Assembly (NCBI GenBank): GCA_913054215.1
Contig: CAJXJE010000040.1
Location: forward strand, 1-6,870
Reading direction: 5' to 3'
Origin: an uncultured Candidatus Peregrinibacteria bacterium
Lineage (GTDB): Bacteria; Patescibacteriota; Gracilibacteria; Peribacterales; Peribacteraceae
DNA: 6,870 bases
Shown here: positions 1 to 6,297 of the stretch, piece after piece
Position numbering within the stretch: the stretch's first letter is position 1
How the letters are laid out: each line of letters begins with the position of its first letter
Made by a program: the position numbers and the translations under genes
Notes under the pieces: model-generated
The model's input: only the letters and a program-made list of their open reading frames with translations
The model's database searches: none
Told to the model about the DNA's origin: nothing

Positions 1-1487
1 CATTTTCCACCTTCACGATACTTTTTACCCAGTCCCTCTGCTTCTCTATACAGCTTCAATGCATCTTCACGAGAAAGAATCCCGAGTCCAACTCCTATTT
101 CTACCGATGTGTCACCCGTCCAAAGTCCTTGTTCTATAAGTTGAGCACCTATCTCTGTCTGCCCATCGATGATTCCATTGTCTTTGTGTATCAGATAATT
201 GGATTGCTTCACCATAAGCTTCGCCAGTTCTACACCCATATCTGCATGTAATAGAGCAGTATCGACCTTGCCATCTTTAGAGTATTTCTTTGAGAATTTT
301 CCTGCTTTTAGCGCACTGTCCCATTCATCTTTTGTCCAATGTTGCGCAGCTGTACGTAGTGCATCTGTCCATCCATCACCTGCAAATACTTGAGCTCCTG
401 CAGTCTCTGCTGCTGCTATACGATCATCCATTTGCCCTTGTTCCATAAGTCCTGCACGTACAATTGGCGCAAGTCGTATACCTCCTTTTGCAAGAGCTTC
501 CATAACAAATGCACGTCCATTTGGCCTTGCTACGTCGATGACATGAGGACGAATTTCGATAAGCACTTTCGACCGATCAACCATGTGGTTGAATAACTTT
601 GGACCAAGTACTTTATGTAATTCGCGAATATCTACGACACCACTCTCTACGAATACATCGAATTGAGGCGTGTCGACAAATGCATCCCATTGTTCGTTGA
701 TCCAACCATATGCTTCTGCACGCTCAGGGTTTCCCCACACATTCTCTGGTTGTAAATGCGACGCAGCAAATGCAACAGCTATTTTATACATTTCTACTCC
801 TTCTTCTTTTGTATACGCAGCACAAGCAATGGCCACTTCCAAACTTATATCACCACTGATGAGTGCTTTATCGATCATTTTTTGTCCGGCAACAGTATCT
901 GCATCGATAATTTTGTCTTCGATGTGAATCAAGTTTGGTGCACGTTTTACCATCCTATCAAACAACTCTTTTGGCATGTACTTCAGTAATTTATCTGATT
1001 TCAACACACCACCACCTGAGTATAGATCTGAAAATCCTATGTACTTCATACCCTCGTGCCACTCATCTGGAGACCAGTGCATGGCAGCAAAGAGGTTACG
1101 CTCATCCCAGTCACGCTTCGGGCGTAAGCACATATCTGCCGCAGTCATAGCATCTTGGATACGATCATCCGCCTCATTTCCTGTTACGACACCTGCGTAT
1201 ACACATGTCATGAGGGAAATATTTCCCTCATAAAGTTCATCGGTAAGAATCCGCTTTCCTTCTGGTGTGTCACTACACAAAAGCTGCTTCCCCACTTGCA
1301 CAACGTGTTTTGCATGATCAAGCATGAGTAGATAATTAGCTGTGCCAATAGCAGCCACAAGTGCGTTGATATTTATTACCCCATCAACGGTGTATGTAGA
1401 GATAAAATCATCACTTGCGATATACGTCTTCCACTGCTCATCAGTCCATTTCTCTGCCGCGCCGTCTGCAAAAGGATTTTCAGCCAT
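1..1487 (-). CDS. Tandem-repeat protein of unknown function (3' end cut by the window edge)
   Basis: An open frame starts at the ATG at 1487-1485 (MAENPFADGA...) and runs 495 codons without a stop to the left edge, so the C-terminus is missing. I do not recognise the family. The visible protein is almost entirely four tandem copies of a 122-124 residue unit. Each unit begins with W-x4-W (W14/W19, W138/W143, W262/W267, W384/W389), and another Trp lies 11 residues before units 2-4 (W127, W251, W373). Other columns recur in register: a Gly-x-hydrophobic turn near residue 35, M(L/V)-x-(H/R/Q)-(A/S) (55, 179, 302, 425), Gly (77, 201, 324, 447) and Gly (88, 212, 335, 458). The pattern looks mainly helical, with no signal peptide or membrane segment at the visible N-terminus. 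The gene begins 48 bases after the mfd stop on the same strand. An ATG two codons downstream of a TATAAT box sets the start; there is no Shine-Dalgarno. The reading frame is sure, the function unknown. Confidence 0.85.
   Translation of the reverse strand, partial: MAENPFADGAAEKWTDEQWKTYIASDDFISTYTVDGVININALVAAIGTANYLLMLDHAKHVVQVGKQLLCSDTPEGKRILTDELYEGNISLMTCVYAGVVTGNEADDRIQDAMTAADMCLRPKRDWDERNLFAAMHWSPDEWHEGMKYIGFSDLYSGGGVLKSDKLLKYMPKELFDRMVKRAPNLIHIEDKIIDADTVAGQKMIDKALISGDISLEVAIACAAYTKEEGVEMYKIAVAFAASHLQPENVWGNPERAEAYGWINEQWDAFVDTPQFDVFVESGVVDIRELHKVLGPKLFNHMVDRSKVLIEIRPHVIDVARPNGRAFVMEALAKGGIRLAPIVRAGLMEQGQMDDRIAAAETAGAQVFAGDGWTDALRTAAQHWTKDEWDSALKAGKFSKKYSKDGKVDTALLHADMGVELAKLMVKQSNYLIHKDNGIIDGQTEIGAQLIEQGLWTGDTSVEIGVGLGILSREDALKLYREAEGLGKKYREGGK
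3..1448 (-). repeat. Four tandem protein-level repeats of about 124 residues (about 370 bp)
   Basis: Unit boundaries set at the first Trp of W-x4-W give unit 1 at 1077-1448, unit 2 at 705-1076, unit 3 at 339-704 and unit 4 at 3-338, the last cut by or near the window edge. The periods are 124, 124 and 122 residues. The copies are clearly diverged: anchor residues match in register but most positions differ, so the duplication is old and unlikely to show as a DNA repeat. Matching segments include WTDEQW / WSPDEW / WINEQW / WTKDEW and EGNISL / SGDISL / KGGIRL / TGDTSV. Confidence 0.8.
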
Positions 1488-1495
1488 ATCGGTTC

Positions 1496-1501
1496 ATTAT
1501 A
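1496..1501 (-). promoter_or_regulatory. Consensus -10 box (TATAAT) just upstream of the repeat-protein gene
   Basis: On the minus strand a perfect TATAAT ends 8 bases before the ATG at 1487. A sigma-70-type start about 7 bases downstream would fall within one or two bases of the A of the ATG, giving a leaderless or nearly leaderless mRNA. No good -35 hexamer is seen at 16-18 bp; the 17-bp position reads TATGAA. A short inverted repeat, GAATT/AATTC (1505-1521), sits directly upstream. A six-base match in an AT-rich gap can arise by chance, so this is only a candidate. Confidence 0.4.
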
Positions 1502-1535
1502 CCTGAATTTGCTGTTAATTCATAGTCACTGACTC

Positions 1536-4500
1536 CTAATCCTTCTTCTTTGATTTCTTCGCTTCCAGCGCTGCGACTTGCTGCTGAAGTTCGTTCAACC
1601 ACTTTTCATCGACGACACCTGCTTTTTTTACCAGCTGCGACTCTCGAATACGCAGGTTCGAACCACTGATTCTCCATTGTGGATTTACATTGAGGATCTG
1701 CATGATCTCATTTGCTGTTACCCTTTCTGCAAGTGTCAGTACTACCTCACGCTCGTCACCAGGATGTTCTTCCATCTTGATACGCTTTACACCAACGCGT
1801 CGGCACACGAGCTTCAAGTGTAAAACAGCAAAGAGGTTGCACACTTGTGGTGGCAGATCACCAAACTCTTCACGGAGGTCATCTTCAAACTCCGAAAGAA
1901 TCTCTTTGTTACCACTCCCTGCAAGTTTTTGGTACACCGAGATCTTCTCTTGTTCATCAGGAATATAATATGATGGTAAGAGTGCTTCGGTTGGAAGAAG
2001 TATCTCTACTGTTATTTCTTCTTCGGCACCTTTTTCTCCAGACTTCAATTCTTCGACAGCATGTTTAAGCATGCGTAAGTAATGACTCACTCCTACAGTT
2101 TGCATGGAACCTGACTGACTCGAACCGAGAATTTCGCCTGCGCCACGGATCTCTAAGTCCCGCATGGCAATTTGGAACCCACTCCCCAGTTCACACGCCT
2201 CCACAATGGCCCGCAAACGCTTGCGTGCGTCGTCTTTGAGCTTCGCACCATGGTAGAGGAAGTACGCGTGTGCCTGCGTCTTAGAACGCCCTACACGACC
2301 TCGAAGTTGGTAGAGTTGTGAGAGACCAAAACATTCCGCAGCATTCACCACCAATGTATTGGCTCGTGGAAGATCGATTCCGTTTTCAATAATCGTCGAG
2401 CTGACAAGCACGTCGTATTTCCCTTCTTTAAATTCGCGAATGCGCTTTTCCAATTCATCAGCTTTTAACTGACCATGTCCCACAACAAATTTTCCACTCG
2501 GCACAAGTTCACGCAATTTATCCGCAAACGCATCAATCGTTTCTACACGATTATGCAACACATACACTTGTCCCTTGCGTTTCAATTCATATTCAATCGC
2601 TTGTTTGATAAGCCCATCAGAATACTTCCGCACTTCCGTAATAATCGGCAACCGTCCTGGTGGTGGTGTGGTAATCATGGAAATATCCCGCAGTTTATGT
2701 AGTCCCATGTTCAGTGTTCGAGGGATAGGAGTTGCGGTGAGTGTGAGAATATCAACATTGGCACGCATGTCCTTAAATCGTTCTTTTTGTTGCACACCAA
2801 AGCGTTGTTCTTCATCCACAATCACGAGTCCTAGATTCAAAAACTCGATGTCTGGCTGCAGGAGTCTGTGCGTTCCTATCACAATATCAATATCGCCTTT
2901 GCGCAGCTTTTCGAGTGTCACGCGTTGCTGGGCTGGGCTGCGAAACCGACTCATTAAATCGATACGCACATTAAAGTCCTCCATACGCTCGGTAAAACTT
3001 TCAAAGTGCTGTGACGCAAGGATGGTAATAGGTGCCACCACCGCAACTTGCTTCCCATCGCGCACCGCTTTGAACGCCGCACGCATGGCGACTTCTGTTT
3101 TTCCAAATCCAACATCTCCACACACAAGTCGGTCCATCGGATGATCGTTCTCCATGTCCGCTCTAATATCTTCGATAGCTTTTGTCTGTCCGGGGGTCTC
3201 TTGATATTGGAACGCTTCGCTAAAACGCTTCATCTCTTTGTCATCCACACCATAGGAATACCCGCGGGCCTTTGCACGCTTGGCGTAGAGCTCCAAGAGT
3301 TCCTTTGCGATCTTCTGCGTCTCTGCGTGCATCTTCTGCGTCACCTTCTTCCACTCGTTCGTCCCAAGACGGGTAAGAATTGGCTCATTCCCCTCCTCGT
3401 GAACGAACTTACTCAGCTTGTCTGCCTGGTCTACTGGAACAAACAACTTGTCCCCTTCTGCATACGTAAGCTCTAAGTATTCGCGCTCGGTCCCATCGAT
3501 ATCTTTTTGGGTCATCCCCTCAAAGTGTCCGATACCATGCTCCATGTGTACGACAAAATCCCCCGGAACAAGCGAGGTAATAAAATCGAGTGCGAGTTTT
3601 TGGACACTGCGCTGCTTGCCCGCTTTTTTTAGAGAGAATATTTCCCGATCCGTCAAAAGTGCACACTGTAAATCTGGATTCTGCAAACTGTGTGGCAACA
3701 AATCATCTCGGTCTGCACCCACAAGAGTCATGGCCCCCTTCCGCCTCTCATCTTTCACACTAAAGGGAATATGCTCCTCTTCACAAATCGCTCGCAGCTC
3801 ATCGAGACGCTTCGTAACAACTGTGAGAGACCAATCCTGCTGCAACTTATCACGCACATCGTTTAAGAAGTCTGTAAGCGTGTAAAACTTGAGCACGGAA
3901 AGATAGCGAAGGTGTATGTGATTCTCTTGGGCTTCTGGAAATGCCGTAAACCGTAACGTCATCGTTTGTAATGCGGGCTCTATATCATCTTGATCATCAA
4001 GAATAAGAAGATGGTCTTTGGGAATCTGATCTTTCAGGTGTGCAGTTCGTTCATACAGCACCGGATACACCTCCAGTGGTCCTTCCCACTTTTCGGTCTT
4101 CGAAAGGTCTTCACTATCGACCGCGAGAATATTTTCCACCACATCAAATTCTAAAGAAATCCGAAAACTATGGCTCGATTGAATGGGGAAAATATCGAAG
4201 ATATCTCCTGTGCGTCGATATTCACCTGGACTTAAATATAAATCCTCTCCATGGCTGTACCCAAGATCGATGAGTGTTTCTACTACTTCGGTAAAATTAA
4301 TATTTTGCTTCTCCTGTAAGACAAACTTTCGCTTTTGCAGATCAACATATTCCGGGAATGATGCATCCCACGTATCGCGATCACAGATAAATGCCTGCGT
4401 GTGATCTTCTTGCATAAAGTGTAAAAACGCCTGCAGGGCCTCGGGGACAATCTCCTCGTTTTCATTTTCAATCTTGTCTAATCGCTCCACTTCCACACCA

Positions 4501-4712
4501 AAAAAATGAAGCCAATGCGAGAGGGCTTCAGTATTATTCACATTCTCCGTCACTGTAAGTGATGCCCGTGGGGTAAATGAATACACACAACCAATCAGAA
4601 GGGCTTTCGCGGTCTCATTTGATGTTCCGGATACGATAAGACGCCGCTTTTGGCTAAGCAGTTGGTCTAAGTCCCGGTGAGTGGTTTTCCCTACAAGAAG
4701 AGAGGGCTGCAT
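1536..4712 (-). CDS. mfd: Transcription-repair coupling factor Mfd
   Basis: Mfd is the ATP-driven DNA translocase that displaces stalled RNA polymerase and recruits UvrA for nucleotide excision repair. The 1058-residue protein shows the domains in order. A UvrB-like module spans about residues 125-217 (PGEYRRTGDIFDIFP at 162-176). The RNA polymerase interaction domain starts near 380 (VVHMEHGIGHFEGM, 387-400). The superfamily 2 translocase has Walker A GDVGFGKT (532-539), DEEQ (633-636), TATPIPRT (659-666), motif V ending ENGIDLPRANT (776-786) and motif VI QLRGRVGRS (802-810). The TRG region lies at about 843-868 (RDLEIRGAGEILG) and the C-terminal D7 domain at about 900-1040, with a Lys-rich end. 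E. coli Mfd has 1148 residues; by remembered domain positions, most of the shortfall lies between the UvrB-like and polymerase-binding domains. The ATG at 4712 follows dnaN by 39 bases without a Shine-Dalgarno. The stop is TAG. All translocase motifs are intact. Confidence 0.97.
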   Translation of the reverse strand: MQPSLLVGKTTHRDLDQLLSQKRRLIVSGTSNETAKALLIGCVYSFTPRASLTVTENVNNTEALSHWLHFFGVEVERLDKIENENEEIVPEALQAFLHFMQEDHTQAFICDRDTWDASFPEYVDLQKRKFVLQEKQNINFTEVVETLIDLGYSHGEDLYLSPGEYRRTGDIFDIFPIQSSHSFRISLEFDVVENILAVDSEDLSKTEKWEGPLEVYPVLYERTAHLKDQIPKDHLLILDDQDDIEPALQTMTLRFTAFPEAQENHIHLRYLSVLKFYTLTDFLNDVRDKLQQDWSLTVVTKRLDELRAICEEEHIPFSVKDERRKGAMTLVGADRDDLLPHSLQNPDLQCALLTDREIFSLKKAGKQRSVQKLALDFITSLVPGDFVVHMEHGIGHFEGMTQKDIDGTEREYLELTYAEGDKLFVPVDQADKLSKFVHEEGNEPILTRLGTNEWKKVTQKMHAETQKIAKELLELYAKRAKARGYSYGVDDKEMKRFSEAFQYQETPGQTKAIEDIRADMENDHPMDRLVCGDVGFGKTEVAMRAAFKAVRDGKQVAVVAPITILASQHFESFTERMEDFNVRIDLMSRFRSPAQQRVTLEKLRKGDIDIVIGTHRLLQPDIEFLNLGLVIVDEEQRFGVQQKERFKDMRANVDILTLTATPIPRTLNMGLHKLRDISMITTPPPGRLPIITEVRKYSDGLIKQAIEYELKRKGQVYVLHNRVETIDAFADKLRELVPSGKFVVGHGQLKADELEKRIREFKEGKYDVLVSSTIIENGIDLPRANTLVVNAAECFGLSQLYQLRGRVGRSKTQAHAYFLYHGAKLKDDARKRLRAIVEACELGSGFQIAMRDLEIRGAGEILGSSQSGSMQTVGVSHYLRMLKHAVEELKSGEKGAEEEITVEILLPTEALLPSYYIPDEQEKISVYQKLAGSGNKEILSEFEDDLREEFGDLPPQVCNLFAVLHLKLVCRRVGVKRIKMEEHPGDEREVVLTLAERVTANEIMQILNVNPQWRISGSNLRIRESQLVKKAGVVDEKWLNELQQQVAALEAKKSKKKD

Positions 4713-4713
4713 A

Positions 4714-4752
4714 TTAAAAAAATGAATGAACCATACGATGACACTTTTGCAT
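4714..4752 (-). other. 12-codon minicistron bridging dnaN and mfd (possible coupling element)
   Basis: The dnaN stop and an ATG overlap as TAATG. That ATG opens a 12-codon frame (MQKCHRMVHSFF) whose TAA ends at 4714, one base before the mfd ATG. The mini-frame therefore fills the dnaN-mfd gap almost exactly. Because mfd has no Shine-Dalgarno, ribosomes finishing dnaN could reach the mfd start by two successive reinitiations. Short frames arise easily by chance and the peptide resembles nothing I know, so this is offered as a possible translational relay, not as a functional peptide gene. Confidence 0.25.
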
Positions 4753-5909
4753 TACTCTTGAATGCGCAGCGGCATGATCAAGTGCAACAAATTCTCATTA
4801 CTCGGCACATGAAAGACTGCGGGATGCATACTATCTGTTAAATGCATCTGTACAACATCATCATCTACGTGCGCGAGGAAATCAAGTAAATATGAGGAGC
4901 TTAGGGCGATTTTATTGTCCTCACCCGTGAGCTCAATATCAAGAGTTGCCTCATCACGACCTGCTTGGGTGTGCGGGGTCGCAATATGCATAGTGTTATC
5001 GCTTTTACGTACAGTAAAGGTGAGGTTATTATTCGTTTCTTTTGCAAAGTAGTGCATACGCTTAGCTATTGTGGAGAGGTTTCTTGTTTTAATAGATGCT
5101 TTTGTGGTTTTATTATCAGGAATAATCTGTTTGTAATCTGGGAACTTTCCATCAATAAGACGAGATAGGAGTTGGGTACTGCCAATATTAATTTCAATTT
5201 GCTGTGTACTGAGTGCAATTTCTATTTTTGGAGAAGAGGTTTTTAATGCACTATCACCATTCTTTTCTTTTTTATCTCCCTTAAACGAACTTAAAATACT
5301 CTTTAACTCTTCTAATACTTTCGCAGGAATAATACAGGACACATCTCCACCAATTGTATCTGTATGAATGGTGTATTCAGAAAGTCGGTAACTATCTGTA
5401 GCCACTAAAATAAGATTTCCTTTTTCTGTATGCACATACACACCAGCAAGCACAGGACGTAGTGTGGTTTTTGCTGATGCAAATGTCACCATATGTAATG
5501 CCTCTAATAATGGCTGTGCCTCCAGTGAAAAGGTTGTTTCTTTTTTAATAGGAGAAATAGTTGGGTACTCACTAGCAGCTTCTCCTGCTATTACCGTTTT
5601 TGCATGTGCTGATGTACATTTTAATTGTGTACCCTCAGAAGTTTCTAAAAGAACTTCTTCATCACTGTTGTACTGCGCAAAGTTTACAATTGCTTTTGCG
5701 GGAACAGTTATTGATCCTTCGTTTTCAATATTTGCTTCAAAGCTTGTAATAATACTGAGCTCTAAATCTGTCGCACTTATCTGACAGCGTTTTCCTTCTA
5801 CTTTAATTAATACATTTCCAAGTATTGGTAATGCTTGTTGATTTGATATCGCACGGCTTACAAGGTTGAGTGCCTGTAGAAGGTTTGAGGTTTTACACAG
5901 AAATTTCAT
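4752..5909 (-). CDS. dnaN: DNA polymerase III beta subunit (sliding clamp)
   Basis: DnaN forms the homodimeric ring that tethers DNA polymerase III and other replication and repair proteins to DNA. The 385-residue protein starts MKFLCKTSNLLQALNLVSRA and has the three-domain clamp layout. Family signatures are LPILGNVLIKV (27-37), LVATDSYRLS (168-177, partner-binding cleft), LIDGKFPDYKQIIP (251-264) and the C-terminal MPLRI (379-383, equivalent to E. coli MPMRL). It is about 19 residues longer than E. coli DnaN; the excess is mostly a polar, Lys-rich stretch at about 209-226 in the second domain, probably a surface loop. The start at ATG 5909 matches the conserved N-terminus but has no Shine-Dalgarno. 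The gene points away from the DnaA-box cluster immediately upstream and precedes mfd, probably in one operon. Its sampled G+C (32-37%) is clearly lower than that of mfd. The stop is TAA. Confidence 0.97.
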   Translation of the reverse strand: MKFLCKTSNLLQALNLVSRAISNQQALPILGNVLIKVEGKRCQISATDLELSIITSFEANIENEGSITVPAKAIVNFAQYNSDEEVLLETSEGTQLKCTSAHAKTVIAGEAASEYPTISPIKKETTFSLEAQPLLEALHMVTFASAKTTLRPVLAGVYVHTEKGNLILVATDSYRLSEYTIHTDTIGGDVSCIIPAKVLEELKSILSSFKGDKKEKNGDSALKTSSPKIEIALSTQQIEINIGSTQLLSRLIDGKFPDYKQIIPDNKTTKASIKTRNLSTIAKRMHYFAKETNNNLTFTVRKSDNTMHIATPHTQAGRDEATLDIELTGEDNKIALSSSYLLDFLAHVDDDVVQMHLTDSMHPAVFHVPSNENLLHLIMPLRIQE

Positions 5910-5910
5910 A

Positions 5911-5990
5911 TGTCTATAAGAATAGGAGATAGATATTAATTAAAAATAGTCGTAATAGTAAGGGGTTTTGTAAAAAGAATTTTTACAGCC
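5911..5990. other. Candidate DNA unwinding element with DnaA-trio-like triplets
   Basis: The stretch from 5911 to about 5946 is strongly AT-rich (for example TATTAATTAAAAA at 5934-5946). Next to it, at 5947-5965, the plus strand reads TAG TCG TAA TAG TAA GGGG. Read 3'->5' from the GGGG toward dnaN, this is GGGG then AAT, GAT, AAT, GCT, GAT. Four of the five triplets fit the 3'-[G/A]A[T/A]-5' DnaA-trio pattern described for bacterial origins, after a G-rich spacer. The nearest perfect DnaA box (5997) is about 30 bases from the GGGG, farther than in B. subtilis, so the match is partial. The dnaN promoter probably also lies here; no clear -35/-10 pair was found. Confidence 0.4.
5970..5986. repeat. 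Inverted repeat GTAAAAA/TTTTTAC within the origin
   Basis: Arms of 7 bp (5970-5976 and 5980-5986) are separated by GAA. It lies between the trio-like triplets and the first DnaA box. It may be part of the easily melted region or a protein site. It is too AT-rich for a strong terminator. Confidence 0.35.
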
Positions 5991-5996
5991 TTATCT

Positions 5997-6005
5997 TGTG
6001 GATAA
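5997..6005 (-). promoter_or_regulatory. DnaA box, perfect TTATCCACA
   Basis: The plus strand reads TGTGGATAA, an exact match to the DnaA box on the minus strand. It is the perfect box closest to dnaN and to the AT-rich tract, so it is the best candidate for the box from which DnaA loads onto the unwinding region. Confidence 0.8.
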
Positions 6006-6061
6006 TTCAGAGTAACTCTGGCAATCAAAGTTCACAAATGGCTTTTTTAAGCCGATTAGCC

Positions 6062-6104
6062 TGTGGAAAGCATTGTGGACACTCTGTGGATAACTCGTGG
6101 ACAA
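6062..6104 (-). promoter_or_regulatory. Helically phased array of four DnaA boxes
   Basis: Four 9-mers in the same orientation start at 6062 (TGTGGAAAG), 6074 (TGTGGACAC), 6085 (TGTGGATAA, perfect) and 6096 (CGTGGACAA). Every copy keeps the GTGGA core. Spacings are 12, 11 and 11 bp, about one helical turn, so DnaA bound at these sites would lie on one face of the DNA. One strong site surrounded by weaker ones fits cooperative DnaA filament growth as known from other origins. Confidence 0.7.
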
Positions 6105-6175
6105 CTGGGGGTGAAAGATAGGACTACCTATAAATGCAAGATTAGCCCTACAGTAAGCCAAAAGGTTAGATGGGG

Positions 6176-6205
6176 TGTGGAAAAGTATTGTTAGGGTGTG
6201 TATAA
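6176..6205 (-). promoter_or_regulatory. Two degenerate DnaA boxes 21 bp apart
   Basis: TGTGGAAAA (6176-6184; minus strand TTTTCCACA) and TGTGTATAA (6197-6205; minus strand TTATACACA) both fit the relaxed consensus TTWTNCACA. They share the orientation of the 6062-6104 array and are two helical turns apart. Confidence 0.6.
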
Positions 6206-6209
6206 AGGG

Positions 6210-6242
6210 ATATCCACATTATCCACATCTTTATGTGGATAA
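6210..6242. promoter_or_regulatory. Compact triple DnaA-box cluster with a perfect palindrome
   Basis: ATATCCACA (6210-6218, one mismatch) and TTATCCACA (6219-6227, perfect) lie head to tail. They form an exact 9-bp tandem repeat of TATCCACAT (6211-6219 and 6220-6228). A third, perfect box on the opposite strand (6234-6242) makes a 10-bp inverted repeat with the middle one (TTATCCACAT at 6219-6228, ATGTGGATAA at 6233-6242) around the loop CTTT. This is the tightest DnaA cluster in the window and marks the origin end nearest the GlmU-like gene. Confidence 0.75.
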
Positions 6243-6297
6243 CTTTTTTGCACAAAAAAAGCCGAAAGTGAAGTATTTCTACGTCTAGTAGGTGTTA

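Larger units (their letters stand above)
5910..6297. other. Probable chromosomal replication origin (oriC)
   Basis: This 388-base gap between dnaN and the GlmU-like gene has no credible coding frame. It holds four perfect DnaA boxes (TTATCCACA on either strand: 5997-6005, 6085-6093, 6219-6227, 6234-6242) and several near matches, all within 246 bases. An AT-rich tract abuts dnaN. Origins next to dnaN are common in bacteria. dnaA is not present on either side within the window. A DnaA-regulated promoter region for dnaN alone is the main alternative, but the box number favours an origin. Confidence 0.85.

Noticed and set aside
199..1233. Several overlapping plus-strand open frames
   Set aside because: They lie opposite the repeat-protein frame, whose in-register repeats show that the minus strand is coding.
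1480..1497. Five-codon frame (MNRYG) overlapping the start of the repeat-protein gene
   Set aside because: Too short to interpret, and its ATG would lie within the proposed -10 region.
1524..1534. Short palindrome AGTCA-C-TGACT after mfd
   Set aside because: The one-base centre cannot form a hairpin and no T-run follows. It is not a terminator; an operator role is possible but unsupported.
2575..3144. Long plus-strand open frame (about 189 codons) opposite mfd
   Set aside because: It is antisense to the conserved translocase core of mfd, has an unnatural Ser/Arg-rich composition, and resembles no protein I know. The same holds for 3418-3885 and the other plus-strand frames over mfd and dnaN.
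6054..6147. Direct repeat GATTAGCC (6054-6061 and 6140-6147) in the origin
   Set aside because: Eight bases twice in a 388-base region is weak; no further copies or spacing pattern were seen.
6219..6249. Hairpin followed by T6, resembling an intrinsic terminator in the plus direction
   Set aside because: The stem is made of two DnaA boxes, is AT-rich, and no plus-strand gene leads into it.
6244..6263. T-rich/A-rich inverted repeat (TTTTTTG-CA-CAAAAAA) after the GlmU-like gene as its terminator
   Set aside because: On the minus strand a T-run follows CTTTCGGC, but I find no GC-rich stem before it. It may be a weak terminator but is not supported.
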